Positions 1-6,587 of a DNA stretch of 10,375 bases are shown here, one piece after another. Made by a program: the position numbers and the translations under genes. Position 1 is the stretch's first letter. Each line of letters starts with the position of its first letter. Under the pieces are notes generated by a model. It had not been told where the DNA came from. It searched no databases and saw only the letters and a list, made by a program, of their open reading frames with translations. Source of the stretch: Solirubrobacterales bacterium (lineage in GTDB: Bacteria; Actinomycetota; Thermoleophilia; Solirubrobacterales; Solirubrobacteraceae); assembly GCA_015655225.1 (NCBI GenBank), contig JAATFK010000344.1, forward strand, positions 1 to 10,375, in the 5' to 3' direction.

Positions 1-531
1 CGCACGCCGGTGCGCGAGGCGTTCCTGCGGCTCGAGTCCGAGGGTTTGCTGCGGCTCTACCCCAAGCTCGGAGCGCTCGTCGTGCCGGTGTCGGTCGGCG
101 AGGTCGAGAGCGTGATGGAGACGCGGCTGCTGGTCGAGCGCCACGCGCTGGAGAAGGTGATCCGCCAGCGGGTTCCGCTCGAACAGGAGCTGACCGAGGC
201 GCTGGCCCGCCAGCAGGAGCTGGCCGACGCGGGCCGCGCCGGGGACTTCGTCGAGGCCGACCGCGAGTTCCACCGGCTGTTCGTCGCGGGCGCCAGCAAC
301 CCGATCCTGCTCTCCCTGCACGACTCGCTGCGCGACCGCCAGCGCCGCATGGGCCTCGTCGCCCTCGCGCGCGACGCCGACCGCACCCGTGCGATCCTCG
401 CCGAGCACCGCGAGCTGACGGCGGCCGTCCTCGACGGCGCGCCCGAGCGGGCGAGCGCGCTGATCGGCCGCCACCTGCACGCGACCGTCGCGCTGCTGCT
501 GCCGCATCCGCCCCGTCCCGACAACCCGTAG
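1..531 (+). CDS. GntR-family transcriptional regulator with FCD domain (5' end outside window)
   Basis: Frame 1 is open from the first base to a TAG at 529-531, giving 176 visible residues. The first residues (RTPVREAFLRLESEGL) are the recognition-helix end of a GntR winged helix; the rest of that domain lies upstream. The remainder is an all-helical FCD ligand-binding domain. Its usual Asp/His metal-site positions are visible: Asp87 and His91 in ADREFH, His136 in AEHREL, and His158 or His160 in RHLH. Such proteins are usually cytoplasmic repressors that respond to small organic acids. The stop codon overlaps the Shine-Dalgarno of the next gene, so the two are probably co-transcribed, and that enzyme or its pathway is the natural regulatory target. 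The ligand cannot be read from sequence. Family call is firm; target is inference. Confidence 0.93.
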   Translation, partial: RTPVREAFLRLESEGLLRLYPKLGALVVPVSVGEVESVMETRLLVERHALEKVIRQRVPLEQELTEALARQQELADAGRAGDFVEADREFHRLFVAGASNPILLSLHDSLRDRQRRMGLVALARDADRTRAILAEHRELTAAVLDGAPERASALIGRHLHATVALLLPHPPRPDNP

Positions 532-544
532 GAGCCCACCTCAG

Positions 545-1234
545 ATGACCACCGAAGACCGCCGGATCGTCGCCGGCCTCGCGGCCCAGGAGCGCCTGCG
601 CACCGCCGTCCTCTCCGGCGACGCGCGCCGGATCGGCTGGAAGGCCGGCCTCGGGACCGCGGCCGCGATGGAGAGACAGGGCACGAGCGCGCCGGTCTCC
701 GGCTTCCTGACCGACCAGACGCTCGAGCCCGACGGCGCGACGATCTCGATCGACGGCTGGGCGGACGCGGCGCTGGAGCCCGAGATCGCGGTCCGGCTCG
801 GCGCCGACCTCGCGCCCGGCGCGAGCCGCGAGGAGGCGCTCGCCGCGATCGCCGAGGCCGGCCCGGCGATCGAGCTGGTCGACCTCGACCCGTCGCTCGA
901 CCTGGAGGCGATCCTCGCCGGCAACGTCTTCCACCGCCACGTCCTGCTGGGCGAGCTGCGGCCACTCGCCGGCGCGGACCTGGCCGCGGCGCGGCTGGAG
1001 CTGCGGATCGACGGTCAGGAGCCGCGACTCGGCCTCGACCCGAGCGAGCCGCTCGGCGACCTCGCCGACGTGGTGCGCGCGCTCGCCGACCAGCTGCCGG
1101 CGACCGGCGACGTGATGCTCGCGGGCGACGTGATCATCACCGGCTCGGCCGTGCCGGCGCTCCCGCTGCGCGGCGGCGAGCGGATCACGGTGACGCTCGC
1201 CGACGGCCCCAGCGTGTCGGTCGCGATCGCCTGA
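545..1234 (+). CDS. MhpD/HpcG-like 2-keto-4-pentenoate hydratase family protein (FAH superfamily)
   Basis: ATG at 545 follows an AGGAG (530-534) with a 10-nt spacer; the AGGAG overlaps the regulator's stop. The 229-residue product shows family landmarks in order: GWKAGLGT (31-38), the metal-ligand pair Glu78 and Glu80 in LEPEIAVRLG, a third acidic ligand Glu110 in AIELVDLD, a NVFHRHVLLG segment (127-136), and a C-terminal GDVMLAGDVIITG stretch. Family members use Mg or Mn to hydrate 2-hydroxypenta-2,4-dienoate-type substrates in meta-cleavage pathways, or act as related oxalocrotonate decarboxylases. At 229 residues it is a little shorter than the usual 255-265. No dioxygenase, aldolase or acylating aldehyde dehydrogenase of a meta-cleavage route is visible, so the substrate is open. 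Its 3' end converges on the Mct gene with 24 bp between them. Confidence 0.85.
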   Translation: MTTEDRRIVAGLAAQERLRTAVLSGDARRIGWKAGLGTAAAMERQGTSAPVSGFLTDQTLEPDGATISIDGWADAALEPEIAVRLGADLAPGASREEALAAIAEAGPAIELVDLDPSLDLEAILAGNVFHRHVLLGELRPLAGADLAAARLELRIDGQEPRLGLDPSEPLGDLADVVRALADQLPATGDVMLAGDVIITGSAVPALPLRGGERITVTLADGPSVSVAIA

Positions 1235-1258
1235 GCGCGCGCGGCGCGAGCGCGGGCG

Positions 1259-2497
1259 CTAGGCGGTCGCCGGCTCGGCGCTTGCGACGACGCCCGCGTC
1301 GTGCAGCCGCCCGATCTCGCCGGGCGCCAGCCCGAGGACGTCCGCCAGGACCTCCTCGGTGTGCTCGCCGAGCCGCGGCGCGCGGCGCGCCGGCAGGCGC
1401 TCGAGCGCGTCGAAGTCGAGCGGCGAGGAGGGCATCAGGTAGGTCCCGATCCCCGGCTGCTCGACCGGCTCGAACATCGGGTTCTCGACGGAGACGCGCG
1501 GGTCCTCGGTGACGAGCTGGCGGAACGTCTGGTACGGGCCCCACGAGACGCTCGTGCGCTCGAACGCCTCGCGTATCTCGCCGAGGTCGCGGGCCGCGAA
1601 CCACGGCCGCAGCATCGCCGTGATCAGGTCGCGGGCGCCGAAGCGGCCGGCCTCGGTCGAGAGGTCGTGCCCGGTCGCCTGCTCGATGCTCGCGCAGGCG
1701 GGACCGATCCCGGTCACCTCCTGCAGCGCGGTCCACTGGCGCGGCGTGAGCGCGACGACCATCACGCGACGGCCGTCGCGGGTCGAGAAGTCGTGCCCGA
1801 ACGCGCCGTAGAGGTAGTTGCCGTCCTTCGGCTGGTCCTGGGCGCCGAGCTGGGCCTCCGCGATCCGGCCGAGGTTGCCGACCATCGCGAACGCGACGTC
1901 GGAGAGCGCGAGCCGCACGAGCGTGCCCTCGCCGGTCAGCCGGCGGCGCCGCTCGGCCGCCAGCAGGCCGGTCGTCGCGAGCGTCCCCATCGCCACGTCC
2001 CATGCCGGCAGGACGCTGTTGAGCGGCTCCGCGAGGTTGCGCGGGCCGGTCGCCCAGGGGAAGCCGGTCGCCGGGTTGACGGTGTAGTCGACCTCGCTGG
2101 AGCCGTCGCGGTTGCCGGTCAGCGCGACCATCACGATGTCCTCGCGGAGCGCTCTCATCGCCTCGTAGGAGAGCCAGCCGCGGGCCGGGAAGTTCGTCAG
2201 GAAGAGGCCGGCGTCCTCGCCCGGCGCGCCCACGAGCGCCTGCACCAGCTCGCGTCCCTCGGCATGGTGGAGGTCGACCTGGATCGAGCGCTTGCCCTTG
2301 TTCAAGCCGGCCCAGAAGAGGCTCACGCCGCTCTCCGACAGCGGCCAGCGGTCGCGGTCGAGGCCGCCGCCGATCTGGTCGAAGCGGATCACGTCGGCGC
2401 CCAGCTGGGCGAGCGTCATGCCGCCGAGCGGCGCCGCCACGAACGCGGAGCCCTCGACCACGCGCAGGCCCGCGAGGATCCCGCCCTGGCCGCTCAC
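1259..2497 (-). CDS. mct: Mct-like 2-methylfumaryl-CoA isomerase (mesaconyl-CoA C1-C4 CoA transferase), CaiB/BaiF family III
   Basis: This 412-residue cytoplasmic enzyme has the family III CoA-transferase fold. From memory it matches Chloroflexus Mct along its whole length, including LRVVEGSAFVAAPLGGMTLA near the N-terminus, SLFWAGLNKGKRSI (59-72), TNFPARGWLSY (101-111), SEVDYTVNP (134-142), GNYLYGAFG, EQPGIGTYLMPSSPLDF and RLGEHTEEVL. The catalytic Asp is Asp167 in LPAWDVAMG, which aligns with Asp165 of the Chloroflexus enzyme. Mct moves CoA intramolecularly, converting mesaconyl-C1-CoA to mesaconyl-C4-CoA, in the 3-hydroxypropionate bi-cycle. The GTG start overlaps the hydratase stop as GTGA (2494-2497), so translation is probably coupled. 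General CaiB proteins use other acids, but the similarity here is much closer than to formyl- or carnitine-CoA transferases. Activity in this organism is inferred. Confidence 0.88.
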   Translation of the reverse strand: MSGQGGILAGLRVVEGSAFVAAPLGGMTLAQLGADVIRFDQIGGGLDRDRWPLSESGVSLFWAGLNKGKRSIQVDLHHAEGRELVQALVGAPGEDAGLFLTNFPARGWLSYEAMRALREDIVMVALTGNRDGSSEVDYTVNPATGFPWATGPRNLAEPLNSVLPAWDVAMGTLATTGLLAAERRRRLTGEGTLVRLALSDVAFAMVGNLGRIAEAQLGAQDQPKDGNYLYGAFGHDFSTRDGRRVMVVALTPRQWTALQEVTGIGPACASIEQATGHDLSTEAGRFGARDLITAMLRPWFAARDLGEIREAFERTSVSWGPYQTFRQLVTEDPRVSVENPMFEPVEQPGIGTYLMPSSPLDFDALERLPARRAPRLGEHTEEVLADVLGLAPGEIGRLHDAGVVASAEPATA

Positions 2498-3528
2498 GCG
2501 ACCACCCCCACGAGGCGCCAGTCGAGCACGTCGACCGGCTCGTCGCCGGCGTCGGCGTCGGCTCGCACCGCCGCGACGCGCGAGCGCAGATGCACGAGGC
2601 CGCCGCCGCCCGGCAGCGGCTCACGCCGCTCCAGCTCGATCCGGCTGTGCAGCGTGTCGCCCTCGAAGACCGGCGCCAGGTGGTCGCAGCCGTGCCAGGC
2701 GACGATCGTCGCGAGGCTCGGCAGCGCGCGCGAGAGCTGGCCCGCGGCGACGCCGATCGTGTGGCCGCCGTAGACGAGCCGCTGGCCGCCCTGGCCGGCG
2801 GCGCGGTCGTGGTGGGCCATCGCGACGTTGAGGCTGAGGCGCGCCAGCTCCGGCGCACTGGAGACGACGTCGCCGCCGGCGACGTCCCACGTCGCGCCCT
2901 CCTCCAGCTCCTCGAACGTCTCCCCGGGGACCGCGGCGCGCAGCGCGTCGAGGTCCCAGCCGTCGAGCGGCGCGGCGAGCGTCGCCGCGTCGAACGGCTC
3001 CGCCTCGCCGCCGACCTCGTCGGCGTGGCCGGTCGCGCGCTCGGCGTCCCGCAACGGCAGCATCGCGCAGCGTTCGAAGTCGAGCACTGGACGTCCCTCC
3101 TGGTCGACGGTCACGATCCGCAGGACGGCGAGGCCGGTCGCGGCGCGGTCCGGGCGCACCCGGTTCTGCTTCAGCGCGACGACCGTCGTCGTCGTGTGCA
3201 GCGTGTCGCCGATCGACGGCGCACGGCGCAGCACGAGCCCGCGGTAGAAGAGGTTGGCGATCACCCGCCGCGTCAGCAGCGTCGACTGGCCGATCGCGAC
3301 GTCGCAGACGAGCGCGGGGTGCGCGAGCGCGGCGTCGCGGCCGAGCACGCGCCGCGCGAGCGTCGCGTCGAGCGCGAGCGGGAGGCGCGTTCCGAGGATC
3401 GCCTGGTGCAGCGCGGCGTGACCCTCGGTCAGCGTCATCGCGGGGGCGCGATCCTCGACGGCGCCGCGCTCGAGATCGTCGAAGTACGGGGCCGTCGGGG
3501 GCCGTGTGGGCGTGGTGGGCTCGGTCAT
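2494..3528 (-). CDS. mch: Tandem hot-dog MaoC-type hydratase, Mch/Mcd-like (mesaconyl-C1-CoA hydratase / beta-methylmalyl-CoA dehydratase)
   Basis: The 344-residue product has two hot-dog halves. I chose ATG 3528, giving MTEPTTPTRPPTAPYFDDLE, because the 50 codons upstream are low-complexity and Arg-rich. From memory it lines up with Rhodobacter Mcd over the full length: YFDDLERG at 15-22, TLTEGHAAL, RRVIANLFYRG at 87-97, GDTLHTTTTVVALKQN (108-122 region), VLDFERC, and in the C-half N234-x4-H239, LVYGGH (251-256) and FEGDTL. Length matches Mcd (about 343) better than single-hot-dog MaoC proteins. The family interconverts beta-methylmalyl-CoA and mesaconyl-C1-CoA, whose C1 form is the Mct substrate. 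It is the first gene of a two-gene operon. No clear Shine-Dalgarno precedes the ATG. Exact substrate is inferred from similarity and the neighbouring Mct. Confidence 0.8.
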   Translation of the reverse strand: MTEPTTPTRPPTAPYFDDLERGAVEDRAPAMTLTEGHAALHQAILGTRLPLALDATLARRVLGRDAALAHPALVCDVAIGQSTLLTRRVIANLFYRGLVLRRAPSIGDTLHTTTTVVALKQNRVRPDRAATGLAVLRIVTVDQEGRPVLDFERCAMLPLRDAERATGHADEVGGEAEPFDAATLAAPLDGWDLDALRAAVPGETFEELEEGATWDVAGGDVVSSAPELARLSLNVAMAHHDRAAGQGGQRLVYGGHTIGVAAGQLSRALPSLATIVAWHGCDHLAPVFEGDTLHSRIELERREPLPGGGGLVHLRSRVAAVRADADAGDEPVDVLDWRLVGVVA

Positions 3529-3552
3529 CGAACGCGCAAGATTGACACGCGC

Positions 3553-3586
3553 GGGATTCCGGCGCGAGAAATCGGGCGCGAATCCC
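3553..3586. repeat. Imperfect inverted repeat upstream of the hydratase gene (possible operator)
   Basis: GGGATTC (3553-3559) and GAATCCC (3580-3586) are perfect inverted arms. Inside them, GCGC at 3562-3565 and 3576-3579 can extend the pairing, leaving a 2-nt bulge and the 10-nt centre GAGAAATCGG. The element lies 25-58 bp upstream of the hydratase ATG, in the 144-bp spacer shared with the divergent lipoprotein gene. It could be a regulator-binding site or fold in the leader RNA. The seven-base arms contain ATTC/GAAT, so this is less likely to be chance GC repetition. Function is inference. Confidence 0.35.
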
Positions 3587-3672
3587 CGTGCCCGCTGTTC
3601 GCACCCTTTTCGAGGACGATGCGCGCGCCTGGGCCGACGCCTGCCGACCGGCGGATCGGGTAGCAATGCGGG

Positions 3673-4025
3673 ATGCACGCGCGGCCTTCGTCCCTCCTCC
3701 GCCGCGCGCTCGCCGGCTGCGCCGCGCTCGCGCTGCTCGCCGGCTGCGGGGCGGCGGCGCGACGACCGTGACGACGACGCGGACGATCGTGACGGTCGCC
3801 GCCGGCTCGGTCTGGAACGGCGGGATCAGAGCGCACGGATCACGCGAGCTGCGCCCGACGCTCTGCGGCAGGCTCGCGAACGTCAGAGGCGTCGTCGTGC
3901 GCACGACGGCGGGACGTCCCGCGTCGGCGAGAGCGACGAACGCGGTCGTCCTCGACGCGGTCGGCCACGTGATCCGCAACAGAGGCAGCACGCCCGTGCA
4001 CGCGTACCTCTACTGCCACGCCTGA
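3673..4025 (+). pseudogene. Small lipoprotein of unknown function, interrupted by a -1 frameshift
   Basis: ATG 3673 opens a lipoprotein signal peptide: two Arg (10-11), a hydrophobic stretch, then the lipobox LLAGC with Cys25 (codon 3745-3747). That frame stops at TGA 3769-3771. The other frame, starting with Gly-rich codons at 3750, continues to TGA 4023-4025 and encodes a plausible secreted domain: GGGATTVTTTRTIVTV, then about 75 residues with two Cys (in RPTLCGRL and AYLYCHA) that could form a disulfide. Adding one G to the GGGG run at 3748-3751 would join the halves as LLAGCGGGGATTV. It may therefore be a real frameshift, a homopolymer read error, or slippage. I do not recognise the domain. 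The stop is 4 bp from the convergent MFS stop. Confidence 0.6.
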
Positions 4026-4029
4026 GCGC

Positions 4030-5631
4030 CTAGGGCGTCTGGACCGACGGCTCCGACGCCGCGCCCGCGGTCGCGACGTCTCTCGCGTACGTGTGGCGCG
4101 CCTTCAGCAGGATCACCCCGGCGGCGCCGAGGGCGATCAGCATCAGCAGGAAGCTGTACTCGAGCCCGCGCGCGGAGGCCTTCGAGACGCCGTCGCTGTG
4201 CGTGCCGGGGACCGCCTGGTGCGGCGAGATGCCCACGACGAGGTCCGCGATCGCGCCGAACAGCAGCGGGGCGATCGCCTGGCCGACGGTCCGCAGCGCC
4301 GTCCGCACGCTCTCGGCCCGCCCCCAGAGGCCGGCCGGCATGATGTCGAGGCGCGCCGCGTCGAGCGGCGGGTTGGCCGCCGAGAGCGCCGCCGAGCCGC
4401 CCATGAAGAACCACACCGCGGGCCCCAGCGACGGCGTCACGATCCCGATCACGAGCAGCACGGCCGCCACCAGGTAGGCGATCGTCGGCACCCAGATGCG
4501 CGCGTTCAGGACGCCGCGGCGCAGCAGCCCGTCGGTGATCGGCCCACTCACGAGCGTGCCGAGCAGCGCGGCGAGCACGACGAGGCCGAGGACCCCGGTC
4601 GCCTCCGTCTGGCTCGCGCCGTAGTGGCCGCGCACGAAGACGATCGCGAACGTCTGCAGGCCGGTGAGGAAGAAGTAGCCGAGCGCCGACGCGACGATCA
4701 GCACGGTGTTGGTCGGGATGCTGAGGATGTAGCGGACGGCGCGCGGAAGCGACATGTTGTTCGCGTCCTCGCGCAGGACGCGGCGCCAGTCCGGCCGCAC
4801 GCCGTGGGCGCGGACCGCCTCCTCGGCGAGGTTGTCGTCGCGGATCGGCACCGCGTCCCCGTCCTCGGCGAGCGGCGCCTCGCCGCGCGCGGCGCGCTCG
4901 AGGTCCTCGGCGCCCCGTTCGAGGCGGCTCGTGCCGCCCCGCTGGGGCTCCGGCAGCGTTCTCCAGAGCGTGCGGGCGAGGAAGAAGCCGGGGATGCCGA
5001 GCACGAAGAACGCGGCGCGCCAGGAGATCGCGCCCGAGATCGAGCCGCTGATGATGAAGCCGACCGCGGTGCCGCCGATCTCCCCCGCGAGGATGTAGCC
5101 GTAGACGCGCACGCGCTCGCGGACGGGGAAGTAGTCGCCGGTCAGCGAGGCGATCGCCGGGCCCGCGATCGCGGTGACGGCGCCGAGCGCGAGGCGCGTC
5201 AGCAGCAGCGTCGAGTAGGAGCCCGCGAAGCCGCTCGCGAACGACGCGATGCTCCACAGCACGATCGACGCCGCCAGCACTCTGACGCGCGGCAGCCGGT
5301 CGACGAAGATGCCGGCCGGGATCGCGAAGATCGCGCCGACGATCAGCGAGACGGAGCTGAGCAGGCCGACCTGCGTGTTGCCGATGTGCAGCGACGGCTC
5401 CAGCTGGGCGGCGACGGCGCCGACGGTCGAGGCGTCGGCGGTATTGAGCGCGAGCACCGCGCCGAGCAGGAGGATCACGCGCGCCCGCGCGGGACCGCCG
5501 ACCGCGTCGACGACTCTCGCCTCGACGCGACCGCGCGCCCAGCGCAGCAGCGACACCGTCCCGGTCGCCGCGCGCGAGGCTCCGCGACCGAACGTTCCCC
5601 CGGTCCCCCCGCCTGCTCCGTCGCTCGCCAT
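4030..5631 (-). CDS. MFS transporter with long N-terminal tail and large central cytoplasmic loop
   Basis: I chose ATG 5631, giving 533 residues (MASDGAGGGT); the open frame upstream lacks membrane segments and is proline/arginine-rich. A cytoplasmic tail of about 50 residues precedes TM1 (VILLLGAVLAL, 52-62). The first half carries six helices and the MFS motif-A loop GIFVDRLPRVRVL (107-119). A hydrophilic charged loop at about 222-303 separates the halves. The second half runs from IPTNTVLIVASALGYF (305-320) to LLMLIALGAAGVILL (495-509). The N-half (LNTADASTVGAVAAQL, about 62-77) recalls spinster-like or organic-anion MFS carriers, but the substrate cannot be assigned. It is an inner-membrane secondary transporter, single-gene and divergent from the GAP-family gene. 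No strong Shine-Dalgarno precedes the start. Confidence 0.9.
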   Translation of the reverse strand: MASDGAGGGTGGTFGRGASRAATGTVSLLRWARGRVEARVVDAVGGPARARVILLLGAVLALNTADASTVGAVAAQLEPSLHIGNTQVGLLSSVSLIVGAIFAIPAGIFVDRLPRVRVLAASIVLWSIASFASGFAGSYSTLLLTRLALGAVTAIAGPAIASLTGDYFPVRERVRVYGYILAGEIGGTAVGFIISGSISGAISWRAAFFVLGIPGFFLARTLWRTLPEPQRGGTSRLERGAEDLERAARGEAPLAEDGDAVPIRDDNLAEEAVRAHGVRPDWRRVLREDANNMSLPRAVRYILSIPTNTVLIVASALGYFFLTGLQTFAIVFVRGHYGASQTEATGVLGLVVLAALLGTLVSGPITDGLLRRGVLNARIWVPTIAYLVAAVLLVIGIVTPSLGPAVWFFMGGSAALSAANPPLDAARLDIMPAGLWGRAESVRTALRTVGQAIAPLLFGAIADLVVGISPHQAVPGTHSDGVSKASARGLEYSFLLMLIALGAAGVILLKARHTYARDVATAGAASEPSVQTP

Positions 5632-5679
5632 CCGCACAGGGTGACGGGGATTGCCGGACGAGGCGTTGCCGGGGTGCGC

Positions 5680-5697
5680 GTTCACACGGGTGTTGAC
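5680..5697. promoter_or_regulatory. Imperfect 18-bp palindrome upstream of the MFS gene (candidate operator)
   Basis: GTTCACAC (5680-5687), a GG centre, and GTGTTGAC (5690-5697) form inverted arms with six of eight positions matching. A second GTTCAC occurs at 5703-5708, 23 bp from the first, about two helical turns. The element sits 49-66 bp upstream of the MFS ATG, in the 259-bp spacer shared with the divergent GAP gene. It is locally more AT-rich than its surroundings. It looks like a binding site for a dimeric repressor, but no adjacent regulator gene is visible. Confidence 0.3.
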
Positions 5698-5830
5698 GGT
5701 CTGTTCACCAATCAGGGGTCGCCGTGGGACAGACTCGACGGGCGACGCTGCCGCGCCGCGGTCTCGGGGGATGGGGGCCGCACCGAGAAAGGGGGCACCG
5801 CGGCGCGGCGCTCGCCCGGGCCCGGTGCGA

Positions 5831-5870
5831 GGCGGCCGGAGACGGTCCGGGGGGACGACGTCCGGCCGCC
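5831..5870 (+). promoter_or_regulatory. Nested hairpin in the leader of the GAP-family gene
   Basis: GGCGGCCGGA (5831-5840) and TCCGGCCGCC (5861-5870) are a perfect 10-bp inverted repeat. Between them GTCC (5845-5848) and GGAC (5853-5856) form a second stem with a GGGG loop, separated from the outer stem by symmetrical GACG/GACG internal loops. The 40-nt element ends 20 bp before the GTG start at 5891. It could be an mRNA leader structure affecting ribosome access or stability, or a DNA site. There is no U-rich tail, so it is not a classical terminator. Structure is seen; role is inferred. Confidence 0.4.
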
Positions 5871-5890
5871 CCTCCCGGCATGCTGCGCGG

Positions 5891-6556
5891 GTGCTCGCGC
5901 TGATCCTGCTGGTGCTGTCGATCGGGCTCGCGGACGCGGTCAATCCCTCGACCGTCGCGCCGGCACTCGTCCTCGTCACCGGCCCGGGCGGCGCGCAGCG
6001 GCTCGGGCGCTTCACGCTCGGCGTCTTCGTCGTCTCGCTCGTCGGCGGGATCGCGCTGCTGCTCGGCCCCGGGCAGCTCCTGCTCGACGCGCTGCCGCAC
6101 CCGAGCGCCCACGCGAAGCACCTCGGCGAGGCGTTCGGCGGCGTCGTGCTGCTGGCGCTGGCGGTGGCGCTCTGGATCGGCCGCCACCGGGTCGCCGCGA
6201 GCATGGCCGCCGCGGGCGACTCCGACCGGCTCGAACGGGGCGCGTTCGCGCTCGGAGCGGGGATCATGGCGGTCGAGCTGCCGACCGCGCTGCCGTACTT
6301 CGCGGCGATCGCGGCGGTGATCGCGGCGGACGTGCCGCTGCTCGTGCGCATCGCGCTCGTCGCGCTCTACAACGTCGCGTTCGTCGCGCCGCTGCTGGCG
6401 CTGCTGGTCGCGCGCGAGCGGCTCGGCGAGCGCGGCACGGCGCGGCTCGACGCGCTCGGCGCGCGCCTGCGCGAGCGCGGGCCGGCGCTGCTCGCGGGGC
6501 TGCTGGCGGTGCTCGGCGTGGCGGTCGGGCTGGTCGGGGTGATCGGGCTCAGCTGA
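5891..6556 (+). CDS. GAP/Sap-family (sulfolipid-1-addressing-protein-like) six-helix membrane protein
   Basis: I start it at GTG 5891, giving 221 residues that begin directly in TM1 (MLALILLVLSIGLADAVNPS). The upstream open frame is Arg/Pro/Gly-rich and non-hydrophobic; an in-frame GTG at 5825 is a less likely alternative. Features of the LysE-superfamily GAP/Sap group are ADAVNPST in TM1 (14-21), a TM2 GVFVVSLVGGIALLLG (44-59), a central TM after GEAFGG, the conserved ELPTALPYFAAI motif (129-140), and two C-terminal helices. Known members are implicated in moving glycolipids or small molecules across the actinobacterial membrane, though most are uncharacterised. It is divergent from the MFS gene, whose substrate might be related. 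The 3' end converges on the kinase gene. Substrate unknown. Confidence 0.82.
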   Translation: MLALILLVLSIGLADAVNPSTVAPALVLVTGPGGAQRLGRFTLGVFVVSLVGGIALLLGPGQLLLDALPHPSAHAKHLGEAFGGVVLLALAVALWIGRHRVAASMAAAGDSDRLERGAFALGAGIMAVELPTALPYFAAIAAVIAADVPLLVRIALVALYNVAFVAPLLALLVARERLGERGTARLDALGARLRERGPALLAGLLAVLGVAVGLVGVIGLS

Positions 6557-6571
6557 GGGGGGGCGGGGCGT

Positions 6572-6585
6572 CGCCCGGACGGGCG
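6572..6585. terminator. Weak candidate bidirectional terminator between converging genes
   Basis: CGCCCG (6572-6577), GA, and CGGGCG (6580-6585) form a perfect short palindrome in the 31-bp gap between the GAP-family stop (6556) and the kinase stop (6588). A realistic stem is five pairs with a four-base loop. There is no T run on either strand, so intrinsic termination would be inefficient. Its position at a convergent junction is the main argument for it. Confidence 0.22.
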
Positions 6586-6587
6586 CG

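Noticed and set aside
1235..1258. GC-rich run between the converging MhpD-like and Mct genes as a terminator.
   Set aside because: It is a GCGC low-complexity stretch that can pair in many ways, with no T tract and no unique stem.
1301..2773. A 490-codon plus-strand frame opposite Mct.
   Set aside because: Mct and the hydratase have recognisable full-length families on the minus strand; this frame has only low-complexity charged sequence.
3542..3547. TTGACA on the plus strand as a sigma-70-type -35 box for the lipoprotein gene.
   Set aside because: No acceptable -10 hexamer is found 16-19 bp downstream (best is AGAAAT), and it overlaps the region just upstream of the hydratase start.
5698..5890. 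The remaining spacer before the GAP-family gene as the coding N-terminus of that protein.
   Set aside because: The in-frame translation is Arg/Gly/Pro-rich with no signal or domain, and the family's first helix starts at GTG 5891.
5632..6351. A 240-codon N-terminal extension of the MFS gene on the minus strand.
   Set aside because: It would run through the divergent GAP-family gene, which has a clear family signature, and its sequence is Ser/Pro/Arg-rich without domains.
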